A stretch of DNA of 34,682 bases, from the IMG/VR virus record IMGVR_UViG_3300005589_000070, positions 1 to 34,682 of that record; one strand, 5' to 3'. Origin of the DNA: a virus. A model generated the notes under the pieces. That model saw only the letters and a program-made list of their open reading frames with translations, was not told where the DNA came from and made no database searches. Shown piece by piece: positions 1-6,863 of this stretch. The number at the start of each line of letters is the position of its first letter. Positions within the stretch are counted from its first letter, which is position 1. A program made the translations under genes and the position numbers.

Positions 1-150
1 TATCTTGCAAAAACGCTTATAGATGGCTCTATCGGAATGGGCTGGACGACTAAGTATACGTCGTTCAACAATAACCCACTACGCGCCGCCGCTACCTGCC
101 TAATCAAAAAGTTGGAGGCTGAAAATGAATCAATACTCACTACTGGTTGA
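1..150 (+). CDS. Phage protein, C-terminal fragment (5' end outside window)
   Basis: Frame 1 is open from the first base and ends at TGA 148-150, giving 49 codons of a gene that begins upstream of the window. The tail reads as a short amphipathic helix with the run NNPLRAAATCLIKKLEAE. A similar asparagine/proline-then-helix ending occurs in small phage proteins of the DUF2591 and ABA-sandwich type, but this is only a resemblance. It overlaps the next small gene by 26 nt, consistent with a compressed early-type operon read rightward. Confidence 0.55.
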   Translation, partial: YLAKTLIDGSIGMGWTTKYTSFNNNPLRAAATCLIKKLEAENESILTTG

Positions 151-223
151 GTATTTAGCGACTGCATTTTGTGCGTGTGGTTATGGTTTGGTTATTGGTA
201 GGGCTTTGGAGTTGATTTTATGA
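125..223 (+). CDS. 32-aa hydrophobic micro-protein
   Basis: ATG at 125 lies inside the end of the preceding gene, and the frame runs to TGA 221-223, which overlaps the ATG of the next gene (ATGA). The product begins MNQYSLLVEYLATAFCACGY and is hydrophobic through most of its length, so a single membrane-spanning helix is likely. The stop/start overlaps on both sides support real translation by coupling. Function is unknown. Confidence 0.5.
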   Translation: MNQYSLLVEYLATAFCACGYGLVIGRALELIL

Positions 224-507
224 AATGTTTTGGTGGTTGTGAGTTGGTATCCCACGAGGGGATTAATGTTAAAAATGGAAAGGATGAAATAAGGCTTCAA
301 ACTAAGGATGGCGCAAAAATCGCAGTGTTTGAATATGCTGGTCACTGTCAGTCCGCAGCTAAAGCGATAAACAGCCATGACGCACTTGTTGAGGCTTTGG
401 AGTCGGTTCTTGGTATGAACTTTCCCTGTGAGTATTACGATGATGATTACAACAATATCGTATCTAAAGCAGAGCTGGCTTTAAAGAAAGCAAAAGGCAA
501 CTCATGA
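220..507 (+). CDS. Hypothetical 95-aa phage protein
   Basis: Starts with ATG overlapping the stop of the upstream micro-gene and ends at TGA 505-507, which overlaps the next ATG. The middle holds the pattern AAKAINSHDALVEALE followed by a C-terminal KAELALKKAK helix. This arrangement (helix, acidic linker, helix beginning with Ala/Leu) is common in small accessory phage proteins of the early region. No catalytic motif or membrane segment is visible. I do not recognise a function. Confidence 0.75.
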   Translation: MKCFGGCELVSHEGINVKNGKDEIRLQTKDGAKIAVFEYAGHCQSAAKAINSHDALVEALESVLGMNFPCEYYDDDYNNIVSKAELALKKAKGNS

Positions 508-569
508 TTAGATCAATGGTGTTACTACTTGCAAAGGGTTTATTGATGATTGTAGCGGGGGTTTTGTGA
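504..569 (+). CDS. 21-aa membrane micro-peptide
   Basis: ATG 504 overlaps the TGA of the previous gene and its own TGA (567-569) overlaps the GTG start (566) of the methyltransferase. The peptide is almost all hydrophobic after a short MIRSM start, long enough for one short membrane helix. It may be a real micro-protein or a translational coupler that carries ribosomes to the methyltransferase start, which otherwise has no clear Shine-Dalgarno sequence. Confidence 0.4.
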   Translation: MIRSMVLLLAKGLLMIVAGVL

Positions 570-1213
570 GTAAGCCAATTTTAGTTGATTTATTTTGTTG
601 TGGTGGCGGGGCTGGCAAAGGTTATGCTGATGCTGGTTTCGAGGTTTGGGGTGTTGATATAAACCCTCAGCCCAAGTACCCGTTTAAGTTTATACAAGAT
701 GATGCTATTGAGTTTTTTAAGAAGAATCATCACTTGTTTGATGCATGGCACGCAAGCCCGCCATGCCAAAATAACACCAAGTCAACAAAGACGCACAAGG
801 CTAAAGGGAAAGTGTACGAATGCTTTATCGAAAGGGTTAGGGATATGTTTAACGAGGCTGGAGACAAGCCTTGGATAATCGAAAACACAATGGACGCGCC
901 ACTCATTGATCCGGTAATGCTGTGCGGTGGGATGTTCGGACTTAAGACATACCGCCATAGATTGTTTGAAAGCAATATTGAACTGATTGTTCCAGAGCAT
1001 CCAGAGCACATTGCAAAGAATGCAAAAATGGGGAGAGCTCCAAAAGATGGTGAGTTTATTCAGGTTGTTGGTCATTTCTCAGGAGTGCCATTTGCCAGGG
1101 AGGCCATGGGGATTAGTTGGTTAGGGCAAAAAGAATTAGCTCAAGCAATACCACCGGCTTATACAGAGTATCTTGGCAAACAGTTAATGAGGGCTGTTAA
1201 TGAACGAAAATAA
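566..1213 (+). CDS. C5 cytosine-specific DNA methyltransferase, compact phage type
   Basis: Transfers a methyl group from S-adenosylmethionine to cytosine C5 in DNA. Motif I is DLFCCGGGAGKGY (residues 8-20), the catalytic Pro-Cys is SPPCQ (64-68, Cys67), the motif VI position is ENT (107-109) where most relatives have ENV, and motif VIII is YRHRLFE (130-136). The C-terminal PPAYTEYLGKQLM fits the last conserved helix. At 215 aa it is far shorter than usual bacterial enzymes (over 300 aa) and has little room for a large target-recognition domain. The start is GTG overlapping the upstream stop. No restriction endonuclease lies beside it, so it more likely protects phage DNA from host restriction or marks it than forms a restriction-modification pair. 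Confidence 0.9.
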   Translation: MSKPILVDLFCCGGGAGKGYADAGFEVWGVDINPQPKYPFKFIQDDAIEFFKKNHHLFDAWHASPPCQNNTKSTKTHKAKGKVYECFIERVRDMFNEAGDKPWIIENTMDAPLIDPVMLCGGMFGLKTYRHRLFESNIELIVPEHPEHIAKNAKMGRAPKDGEFIQVVGHFSGVPFAREAMGISWLGQKELAQAIPPAYTEYLGKQLMRAVNERK

Positions 1214-1304
1214 CGCGTGGTTGTTACTAGGTTTGGCCGCTGTGCTTACAGGTATTGCAGGTGCGGCGATTGTTGTTGGTGAGTTGAGTAAGGGGGAGTT
1301 GTGA
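1200..1304 (+). CDS. 34-aa membrane micro-protein
   Basis: ATG 1200 lies inside the end of the methyltransferase gene and TGA 1302-1304 overlaps the GTG start of the YopX gene at 1301. The product starts MNENNAWLLLGLAAVL and continues as one clear transmembrane helix followed by a short charged tail. The exact stop/start interlocking on both sides argues it is translated. Function is unknown; it is a third hydrophobic micro-protein in this operon. Confidence 0.5.
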   Translation: MNENNAWLLLGLAAVLTGIAGAAIVVGELSKGEL

Positions 1305-1723
1305 GAGAGATTAAGTTTGAGTTTGTTGTTGATGATGAAGTTTGGACGCAAGAAGAATTGCACGAAGACCCTGACTTCAATCTCCAATTCCATGTTGATG
1401 GATTTAAGCTTTTTTGCTACGTCGAAGATGGTTTTGCTGGGTCATATAGAGGGGTTGAAATTAAGATCAGGCAATACACCGGACTTAAAGACACAAACGG
1501 TGTTGAGGTTTACGAGGGTGATCTTTACCTTGTTGATGGGTATGGTCTTGCAAAAGTAATTATAGACCCTTATCACGGAGTTTCTTTTGAAGGTGTACTA
1601 AGTGATTGGTGCGGGGTTGTTACTTTATCTTGTGTTATTCAGATGTCACTTGATTACGATCGCAAAGGCAATATCCATCAAAACACAGAATTACTAGAAA
1701 ATGCCAGCCAACCCGATAATTAA
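1301..1723 (+). CDS. YopX family phage protein
   Basis: The family is widespread in phages and has no established biochemical role. This 140-aa product shows the family layout: an N-terminal MREIKFEF strand, the central core QYTGLKDTNGVEVYEGDLY (about residues 58-76), and the closing motif GNIHQNTELLE. The usual YopX form is TGLKDKNGKEIYEGD and a terminal NIYENPELL, so the match is good. The start is GTG overlapping the upstream stop. The last 23 nt overlap a small basic ORF. Confidence 0.85.
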   Translation: MREIKFEFVVDDEVWTQEELHEDPDFNLQFHVDGFKLFCYVEDGFAGSYRGVEIKIRQYTGLKDTNGVEVYEGDLYLVDGYGLAKVIIDPYHGVSFEGVLSDWCGVVTLSCVIQMSLDYDRKGNIHQNTELLENASQPDN

Positions 1724-1784
1724 AGAATTCCTACGTCGGGTTAAGAGAGATAGAGAAATAGAAGAAGAAGCCCGTCGAAAATGA
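1701..1784 (+). CDS. 27-aa basic micro-protein
   Basis: ATG 1701 lies within the end of the YopX gene, and the frame stops at 1784 inside the terminator hairpin. The product is highly charged, with runs of Arg, Lys and Glu (EFLRRVKRDREIEEEARRK). The position at the operon end and the overlap resemble other genes here, but no homologous family is recognised and the coding status is uncertain. Confidence 0.4.
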   Translation: MPANPIIKEFLRRVKRDREIEEEARRK

Positions 1785-1794
1785 CGGGCTTTAC
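1769..1794. terminator. Bidirectional intrinsic terminator between convergent operons
   Basis: AGCCCGTC (1769-1776) and GACGGGCT (1783-1790) form a perfect 8-bp stem with a GAAAAT loop. T residues follow on the plus strand and a shorter T-rich flank lies on the minus strand. It sits between the rightward accessory operon and the end of the leftward virion operon, so it can stop both. Confidence 0.8.
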
Positions 1795-2349
1795 TTATGG
1801 CAAAGGAAGATCAAGTTCACCCTCATACCACGAAAGGTGAGAAGCTATCCTTTGGTTTCCAGAATCCAAGCTTGTTATCTTGAGCATGTAAGCGGTATTT
1901 GGGGCCAGTATGTGCTCAGGCTCAACAAGTGTTAACACCCCACCCTTTCCCTGATTTGACGCATTGCCGAACGCGTATATCGGCGCGAACAGTAGTGAGC
2001 CATCATTGGTTATAGTTGCACCCACAATTATCTGCGACAAACCAATGTTCGGTGATATATCCGTTGCGTTTTGGTATGCTGCTGGGCTTCCTCCAGTATA
2101 AGCGGGCGCTTTGTATACCTCCGCTTGAACACCTTCCCCCGTAAAGCTTACAGTCCTTCCTTTTAGCGATACCGGCAGCGCGCCAGTTAGAAACACGGTT
2201 TTCAGCTCGGTCGCCGTTGCTACCGTTCCGAAATCCGCCGAGCCCTCAAACTGGGATCCGTTCTTTATATTTGCCTCCGTGTAAGACTGTGATGTTACCG
2301 CCCTTTCGCCTGAATAAAGCCCTTTTGGTGTAACGCCTGGGTAGCTCAT
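1795..2349 (-). CDS. Probable virion structural protein (184 aa)
   Basis: The start was set at ATG 2349 because a strong AAAAGGAG site lies 6 nt upstream and this removes a long overlap with the preceding gene. The product MSYPGVTPKGLYSGERAVTS is rich in Gly, Thr and Ser with alternating beta-strand patterns, and ends ASHLSWYEGELDLPLP. It is the last gene of the head operon, two nt after its neighbour. Composition and position suggest a decoration, neck or minor virion protein, but no family is recognised. Confidence 0.75.
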   Translation of the reverse strand: MSYPGVTPKGLYSGERAVTSQSYTEANIKNGSQFEGSADFGTVATATELKTVFLTGALPVSLKGRTVSFTGEGVQAEVYKAPAYTGGSPAAYQNATDISPNIGLSQIIVGATITNDGSLLFAPIYAFGNASNQGKGGVLTLVEPEHILAPNTAYMLKITSLDSGNQRIASHLSWYEGELDLPLP

Positions 2350-2350
2350 A

Positions 2351-2719
2351 TTAACTCCTTTTGAATACATAGCCGCGGAAGTAAGCAGCTCCGGTAACTC
2401 CGAGGAGATCAACTCTAGCCCGAACCGTGCACCCATTAATTGTCTGCGGAGTATAAGCCGCGTCTGGTGGTGAAACGTTTGCGGCCAAAACCTTATCACC
2501 TACAGCCTCAAGCCAGAACCCTGACTCGTACTCGCCCCACGCTGAAACTGTACCTGCAGTAGGGGTAACAGGAGTGTCACCGGATGCGTCGGAGTAAAAT
2601 GACAGGTACACATCAGCAACATCGTTTGATACTGATAGTAGGTCGGTATAAAAGGAATCATCTGAAACGGGAATGACGGTATTCCCAGAAGGGTCTTTGA
2701 AGTACGTTCGTTTTGCCAT
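2351..2719 (-). CDS. Probable virion structural protein (122 aa)
   Basis: Starts MAKRTYFKDPSGNTVIPVSD with a TGAGG ribosome site 7 nt upstream. The rest is beta-rich with many Thr, Gly, Asp and Val residues and no membrane segment. It sits between two other probable structural genes and ends one base before the 2349 start. The about 100-nt gap upstream holds only a weak hairpin. Likely a capsid-surface or head-tail protein; the exact role is not readable. Confidence 0.7.
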   Translation of the reverse strand: MAKRTYFKDPSGNTVIPVSDDSFYTDLLSVSNDVADVYLSFYSDASGDTPVTPTAGTVSAWGEYESGFWLEAVGDKVLAANVSPPDAAYTPQTINGCTVRARVDLLGVTGAAYFRGYVFKRS

Positions 2720-2822
2720 TGTAAAACCTCATTTCCTTAGAGGGGATGCCGCGTATTACCACGGCAACCATTTTAGATAGCACTTCCCTGTGCTTCTTGA
2801 TGATAGCAAATAACCTTGCCTG

Positions 2823-3185
2823 TTACACCTTTGCGATGTATGCGGTTGATAGGCTGGTAGCCCCTGTGATTGTGAATGTTACCTCGTTCCCAATATCACC
2901 AAAATATGCCGAGATTTGATTAAGCTGAACGCTAGTCACCTCACCGTTTACACAGGTGATATCTTTTCCGCTAGATAGATCGATAGAGCCAACATTTGCG
3001 CAATCGTGAGCTGTAACACCAGCACCGAGGATGTTAACAGTAATGCTTGCCACATCCCCGTTGCTAACCAACAGTGTGAATGAGCCGTTCTTATATGACC
3101 ACGTGTGCGGGCCGGTTGATAGGTCTAGCGGGATCACCGAATTCTGAGCGGATTCAGATAAATCTAATACTGGAATAGTTGCCAT
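2823..3185 (-). CDS. Probable virion structural protein (120 aa)
   Basis: The product MATIPVLDLSESAQNSVIPL is beta-rich and repetitive in the pattern of single-domain capsid-decoration or adhesin-like folds. A perfect AGGAGG site lies just upstream of ATG 3185, the strongest ribosome site in the operon, suggesting high expression. A terminator (3234-3250) and an extended -10 (3212-3220) directly upstream mean this gene probably heads its own transcript, after termination of the capsid operon. Function is inferred from context only. Confidence 0.7.
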   Translation of the reverse strand: MATIPVLDLSESAQNSVIPLDLSTGPHTWSYKNGSFTLLVSNGDVASITVNILGAGVTAHDCANVGSIDLSSGKDITCVNGEVTSVQLNQISAYFGDIGNEVTFTITGATSLSTAYIAKV

Positions 3186-3211
3186 TGTGTTTCCTCCTGG
3201 TTGTTTAATTT

Positions 3212-3220
3212 ATTCTATCA
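3212..3220 (-). promoter_or_regulatory. Extended -10 promoter for the 3185 gene
   Basis: On the minus strand TGATAGAAT gives TGN plus TAGAAT (5 of 6 consensus) about 27 nt before the ATG, just beyond a terminator. No good -35 is seen, as is usual for extended -10 promoters. Similar TGATANAAT sites occur at 6161, 15152 and 24224. Confidence 0.5.
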
Positions 3221-3233
3221 CACATAAAGAAAA

Positions 3234-3250
3234 CCCCGCACTTGGCGGGG
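3234..3250 (-). terminator. Intrinsic terminator after the capsid operon
   Basis: CCCCGC/GCGGGG 6-bp GC stem with a 5-nt loop. On the minus strand it is followed by TTTTCTTTA. It lies a few bases after the stop of the small basic gene (3257-3427) downstream of the major capsid gene. Confidence 0.8.
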
Positions 3251-3256
3251 CTTGAT

Positions 3257-3427
3257 TTAATCTTCAGCTTTCTTTTTGGGTTTTCGCTTCGGTGTTTGCA
3301 CCTCGAAAGCCTTCTCAGCGACCTCTCGGACATGAGGCTTAAGCGATGGGTGAAGATTATCTGTGTCGATAATATCACCCTTGCTAACCTGATGGCCCCA
3401 AGGCTTTACAACCTCGTACTTAGCCAT
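3257..3427 (-). CDS. Small head-region protein with basic C-terminus (56 aa)
   Basis: ATG 3427 lies 2 nt after the stop of the major capsid gene; the frame ends at TAA 3257-3259 just before the terminator. The product MAKYEVVKPWGHQVSKGDII is followed by a C-terminal tail rich in Lys and Arg (TPKRKPKKKAED). Short proteins with an SH3-like VVKPW..V.KGDII opening are often found immediately after phage capsid genes. A role in capsid completion or nucleic-acid contact is possible but unproven. Confidence 0.75.
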   Translation of the reverse strand: MAKYEVVKPWGHQVSKGDIIDTDNLHPSLKPHVREVAEKAFEVQTPKRKPKKKAED

Positions 3428-3429
3428 AA

Positions 3430-4530
3430 TTAATCCAAGTCTGCCGCGTAGAACACACCACCGCGGTCGTTCACATCACCCTGAATCTGGAGTCCCATCG
3501 CGCCCCAGATCAGGAAGTTATAGTTATCCATTGGGTTCATTCGAGCCATTGGAACCATGCCAACAGATGCGCCGACAAGTGGAGATATAAACATTTTGTT
3601 CTTAACGTAGCAGAAGAACTCATTACCATCGCCAGCCTTGCCAGTCAGTTTAAATGTAACTTTAAACTCTTTGATGCGACCGTAGCGTAGAATATAGTCA
3701 CCAAGGGTGCCTTCTTTAAACTCGCCAGACTTTGAATACGGCTCAGAAAGGCGACGACCAAGGGCAGGCGTTACCCACATCTTATCAACGAATGCGACAT
3801 AGTTATCATCAAGCTCTTTTGCGAAATCTTTTGTATAGAACGCGATAATTTCGTCATTTGTCGCTGTAACTAGGTTGATATTAACACCACCAGCACCGAG
3901 ATTAATCTTCTTGGTGTGACGGTGGTTTCGAATGCCTTGGCCTTCGTATGATTTTTCCTTAATTTTAGCATCGCCATCAAGGAAGTAATCCGCAATGTCA
4001 GACATTACTTTGACGGTTTTGCGTCGCTGCGATGATGTTAGTAGATCGACGTTTTCAGTTTCGAGTCCAGACCAGTGACGCCAGTTAATGCCGACACCAG
4101 CACTAAAGATAGGAACAGGGTCGCCGTCAGTTTCTGTCTCCAAGTAGTCAAATACCGTTGGAGTGTGACCGTCCATCGAGCGCTCAACAGAGCCTTCAAT
4201 GTCGCCGCCATTGGTGTACAACTTCACGGTCTTGCCGATTGGCAGCGGACTAGCAACGCCCATCAAGTCGGTCACGAACTCGCGCCCCTGATCATGGTCA
4301 CGCACTTCAGTGATAACATTGTCCACCTCACGCCACCAGTCACGAGTCAGAATACCGGCGCTATTTTTTTGGAACGTGACTTCATCCATTGCATTCCCGT
4401 ACACGCCGAGAATATTTTTCTGATCGATGTTGTGAAATTTACGGATTGAATTCAGCTCGTTAAATTGAGCCTTAGTGCGACGATCCGATTCGATAGCCGC
4501 TTTGTTGAATGTCATGCAGTTAACTTGCAT
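3430..4530 (-). CDS. Major capsid protein (HK97-fold candidate)
   Basis: This 366-aa protein starts MQVNCMTFNKAA behind an AGGAG site and lies directly after the protease/scaffold and decoration-like genes, the usual place for the main head subunit. The C-terminal part has the Gly/Met/Pro-rich stretch SPLVGASVGMVPMARMNPMD and a closing WGAMGLQI segment, which fits the capsid families assigned to non-lambda HK97-fold proteins such as DUF6260. Many copies should assemble around the scaffold and be matured by the neighbouring protease. The fold assignment rests on context and overall pattern, not on a search. Confidence 0.8.
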   Translation of the reverse strand: MQVNCMTFNKAAIESDRRTKAQFNELNSIRKFHNIDQKNILGVYGNAMDEVTFQKNSAGILTRDWWREVDNVITEVRDHDQGREFVTDLMGVASPLPIGKTVKLYTNGGDIEGSVERSMDGHTPTVFDYLETETDGDPVPIFSAGVGINWRHWSGLETENVDLLTSSQRRKTVKVMSDIADYFLDGDAKIKEKSYEGQGIRNHRHTKKINLGAGGVNINLVTATNDEIIAFYTKDFAKELDDNYVAFVDKMWVTPALGRRLSEPYSKSGEFKEGTLGDYILRYGRIKEFKVTFKLTGKAGDGNEFFCYVKNKMFISPLVGASVGMVPMARMNPMDNYNFLIWGAMGLQIQGDVNDRGGVFYAADLD

Positions 4531-4540
4531 TATTTATCTC

Positions 4541-4975
4541 CTATGCGCCACGAACGCGGACTAGTTCAGCACTAGCACCGACGGTGTATGTTTCTTGTGA
4601 GAATGCAACGATATGATCTGTTGCGGGAGTGCCGATTTTAAGTTGTCCCGCGATTGCTCCAGGAGTTAGCGGAGAGTCTTTCACTAGAACGGAAGTCGCA
4701 TCAACAAGGACAGCCAACTCTCGGCCCTTTTCGATGTACTCGAATACACCAGTCGTGTCAGCAGCAACAGCTGTATCTGATGTCTCACCGACAAGATTGT
4801 CAGTGTGAGTTACGTATAACTGAATGCCAGATCCGCCGCCTGCTGTAGCGAACTTGTCATATTTGGTTGTTGTTGAGTTGTAAACTACCACTGAGCCAGG
4901 AAGGGTTGCCTCTTCGACTAGTGCCGTTTCGGTAATGCTCTTACCGTCTAAATTGATTCGGTTATAGCGTCCCAT
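4541..4975 (-). CDS. Capsid decoration or cement-like protein (144 aa)
   Basis: Located between the protease/scaffold gene and the major capsid gene, where gpD-like head-stabilising proteins are usually found. The sequence has the typical layout: PGSVVVYNSTTTKYDKFA near residues 27-44, a Gly-rich turn, and a C-terminal VGASAELVRVRGA strand. It is beta-rich and lacks membrane segments. It starts at ATG 4975 after GGGGAAATC. It probably binds the mature capsid surface; this is inferred from position and composition. Confidence 0.65.
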   Translation of the reverse strand: MGRYNRINLDGKSITETALVEEATLPGSVVVYNSTTTKYDKFATAGGGSGIQLYVTHTDNLVGETSDTAVAADTTGVFEYIEKGRELAVLVDATSVLVKDSPLTPGAIAGQLKIGTPATDHIVAFSQETYTVGASAELVRVRGA

Positions 4976-4984
4976 GATTTCCCC

Positions 4985-5410
4985 TTACTCCGGAATGTAA
5001 TCGTCTAATTCGTCTTTTGATGCGTTCGCCTGCATTCGACCACCAAGAAGACCAGCGGCCGGTTGAGCTTCAGCAAGCAGCTTATTAATCGCAGACTCTG
5101 GAAACTCTTTTAGCTCATCTTCTGCAAATGAACTGTTTCGCGCCATGATAGTTTTGATTGCGTCAGACCTTTTCTCATCGGCGTTGTCTGCAATCTGAGA
5201 TTTTAGAGAATTCACCTCTGAAATCAGAGCGTTTAACTTCTCATCAGAGGCGTTAGTTTTTGGCTCGTCTTTCTTTTTGGTCTCATCTTCGTCTTTTTTG
5301 GCTTTCGCCTCTTCATCCTTCATGGCATTATAAGCCTCGAAGACCTGATCGTCTGTCATATCTTTAGTGTCGATATTAGCCTTGTTCAAGGCCTCCAAAA
5401 ACTTACTCAT
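4985..5410 (-). CDS. Possible internal-start scaffold protein (in frame)
   Basis: Within the protease/scaffold gene, in-frame ATG 5408-5410 (Met243) is preceded by AAGGTGA at 5419-5425 with an 8-nt spacer, an optimal ribosome site. Translation from it would give a 141-aa charged helical protein containing only the scaffold half, like Nu3 nested within lambda gene C. The evidence is the site and the domain boundary; no transcript or protein evidence exists. Confidence 0.4.
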   Translation of the reverse strand: MSKFLEALNKANIDTKDMTDDQVFEAYNAMKDEEAKAKKDEDETKKKDEPKTNASDEKLNALISEVNSLKSQIADNADEKRSDAIKTIMARNSSFAEDELKEFPESAINKLLAEAQPAAGLLGGRMQANASKDELDDYIPE

Positions 5411-6136
5411 ATGATTACTCACCTTGGTGGTTAATTTGGTGTCAGGGCTTAACTGCCCATCTGGTGTAGATTTTACAGCATTCACCAACTTATTCCAAAT
5501 TTTGCTAATAAGTGCACCATCAGGATCTGATTGTTCTGAGCTGCGGTTTGCAATGATTTCATCTAGGTCCACAATGTCTGTGTCTTCAGAGTTAAACCTC
5601 ATCACAGTTGCACCCCCGCCAGCTGGGCGCTCGTCGAGAAGCATTGCCAGATGGTTATAATTCTGATTTACAGCTCGGCGTGTGTATGCCTTACCTTTTG
5701 CGTTGACACCGCTTATCTCATTTCGCTCAAAAGTAAGACCGGTACTAACACCGACGTTATCCATGTTATCAAGCGCATTCGCATAACGATCGCCGTCATC
5801 CTGCGCGCGCATGATCTTTTCTTTAATCTCAGCGCTAGCGTACCAGACGCCATCACTATTTGATGTACTGGTAATAGTCCCGCCAGAGTAGTAATCACGA
5901 AGCCCATTACCCTCCATTGCGGATACATTCTCTCCGTTAACGTGAGGATGTGACAGCGTGACAGGCTTGCCAATCATCGACTTCATGCCTTTGGCGTTCT
6001 CGGATTTGTCGTAATGGACTTTATTCATTACCTCGTCATCTACTGTAATAGGGATATCGCTGATTACGTAGTTGCCGTTAACCTTCTTGATTTGACTCTT
6101 TTTGATGTTAGTGAAAAAAAGGATATTTCGCTTCAT
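4985..6136 (-). CDS. Head maturation protease fused to scaffold (DUF2213-like)
   Basis: A 383-aa product with two clear halves. Residues 1 to about 185 include GKPVTLSHPHVNGENV (57-72) and QNYNHLAMLLDERPAGG, resembling the DUF2213 prohead-protease group, in which a conserved His in a YNHLA-type segment is expected. Residues about 240-383 are Lys/Glu/Asp-rich helical sequence with a long coiled-coil pattern, as in scaffolding proteins. The start follows an AGGAGG site. A good internal ribosome site before Met243 could produce the scaffold half alone. It acts inside the procapsid before DNA packaging. Confidence 0.75.
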   Translation of the reverse strand: MKRNILFFTNIKKSQIKKVNGNYVISDIPITVDDEVMNKVHYDKSENAKGMKSMIGKPVTLSHPHVNGENVSAMEGNGLRDYYSGGTITSTSNSDGVWYASAEIKEKIMRAQDDGDRYANALDNMDNVGVSTGLTFERNEISGVNAKGKAYTRRAVNQNYNHLAMLLDERPAGGGATVMRFNSEDTDIVDLDEIIANRSSEQSDPDGALISKIWNKLVNAVKSTPDGQLSPDTKLTTKVSNHMSKFLEALNKANIDTKDMTDDQVFEAYNAMKDEEAKAKKDEDETKKKDEPKTNASDEKLNALISEVNSLKSQIADNADEKRSDAIKTIMARNSSFAEDELKEFPESAINKLLAEAQPAAGLLGGRMQANASKDELDDYIPE

Positions 6137-6160
6137 CAGTACTCCTCCTAGGTTTTGTAT

Positions 6161-6169
6161 ATTGTATCA
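6161..6169 (-). promoter_or_regulatory. Extended -10 promoter for the capsid operon
   Basis: Minus-strand TGATACAAT (TGN plus TACAAT, 5 of 6) lies about 25 nt before the protease/scaffold ATG and just downstream of the terminator at 6184-6206. It would restart transcription of the head genes after the regulator operon ends. Confidence 0.5.
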
Positions 6170-6183
6170 CTAAACAGCAGATA

Positions 6184-6206
6184 TAAAAAAAGCCCCGAAG
6201 GGCTTA
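6184..6206 (-). terminator. Intrinsic terminator of the XRE operon
   Basis: AAGCCC/GGGCTT stem with a TTCG-type tetraloop on the minus strand, followed by seven T residues. The stop codon of the 6204-6446 gene lies within the stem. Confidence 0.85.
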
Positions 6207-6446
6207 GTCGTCTTGCCTGTATTCGCACTTACCAGGCGTGTACTTACCATGCTGATCGCCCTTATCTCTAATCTCAACAATTGAAATATCCTGCCTGTTT
6301 GTACACTCAAACTCCTTCTCAACAGTCACCAACCCATCAATAGGAACGTTTATTTTCAGTGAAATAATCCTCTCAGACTCTTGCTCAATGTTAAGAAGAT
6401 GGCAAATCTGATTCATTATACTTTGCCCTGTCATCGGTGTGTTCAT
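6204..6446 (-). CDS. Hypothetical 80-aa protein, last gene of XRE operon
   Basis: Starts at ATG 6446, overlapping the stop of the upstream 54-aa gene (ATGA), with a GGAGAG site before it. The central part reads ISLKINVPIDGLVTVEKEFE, a beta-strand pattern, and the tail is charged. No enzymatic motif is seen. Its stop codon is built into the operon terminator. It is co-transcribed with the XRE regulator, so a role in the same switch or accessory function is possible. Confidence 0.65.
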   Translation of the reverse strand: MNTPMTGQSIMNQICHLLNIEQESERIISLKINVPIDGLVTVEKEFECTNRQDISIVEIRDKGDQHGKYTPGKCEYRQDD

Positions 6447-6607
6447 AGCTCTATTCTCTCCATTTTATCAACTCTAAATAGCGGGTTCCCGTATCCGGAA
6501 ACCTCACCACTTGAGCATTTTCTTGCGTGCTCCCTGCCTGTCCATTCAGAGATTATCTGCGAGGTTGTTACGGGCTCATCCTTTTTTATGCATACAATTC
6601 TATTCAT
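6443..6607 (-). CDS. Hypothetical 54-aa protein of the XRE operon
   Basis: ATG 6607 overlaps the TAA of the XRE regulator gene (TAATG), and its TGA overlaps the next ATG, so it is tightly coupled on both sides. The product begins MNRIVCIKKDEPVTTSQIIS. The phrase PVTTSQII resembles the beginning of Rha-type regulatory domains, but the protein is too short for one. Function is unknown. Confidence 0.65.
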   Translation of the reverse strand: MNRIVCIKKDEPVTTSQIISEWTGREHARKCSSGEVSGYGNPLFRVDKMERIEL

Positions 6608-6807
6608 TACTCACCCCACTTAATAAATTCAGACACCGACACCTCAAAAACCTCAGCGATCACAGATATCATGCTAACGCTTGGTGTTTTCCGGCCCGTG
6701 CATAGGAAGCTAACGAATTGCACGCTCACCCCTAACTCACCAGCAAGCCATTTTTGACTTTTATGCTTCTTTGCCAGACCAACCCTTACCGATTCAGCCA
6801 AATCCAT
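6607..6807 (-). CDS. XRE/Cro-C1 type helix-turn-helix regulator (66 aa)
   Basis: A compact single-domain DNA-binding protein. KSQKWLAGELGVSVQFVSFL (residues 16-35) is a good helix-turn-helix, followed by GRKTPSVSMISVIAEVFEV, the usual XRE closing helices. There is no protease-cleavage or oligomerisation domain, so it is Cro-like in size rather than a full CI repressor. It heads a three-gene minus operon with a perfect AGGAGGT ribosome site and faces a divergent plus-strand operon. It probably binds the 6836-6912 region and controls one or both promoters. Confidence 0.85.
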   Translation of the reverse strand: MDLAESVRVGLAKKHKSQKWLAGELGVSVQFVSFLCTGRKTPSVSMISVIAEVFEVSVSEFIKWGE

Positions 6808-6835
6808 ACTACCTCCTGATTTAATTTATATAGCC

Positions 6836-6863
6836 ATTATGGGCTTTGCACATTTAATGTCAA
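6836..6863 (-). promoter_or_regulatory. Leftward promoter of the XRE operon
   Basis: On the minus strand a perfect TTGACA (-35, 6858-6863) and CATAAT (-10, 6836-6841, 5 of 6) are separated by 16 nt. The start codon of the XRE gene is about 29 nt downstream. Confidence 0.65.

Noticed and set aside
2747-2766. Hairpin TGCCGCG/CACGGCA as a terminator or regulator
   Set aside because: Seven pairs with one wobble, no T tract after it on either strand, so not strong enough to list.
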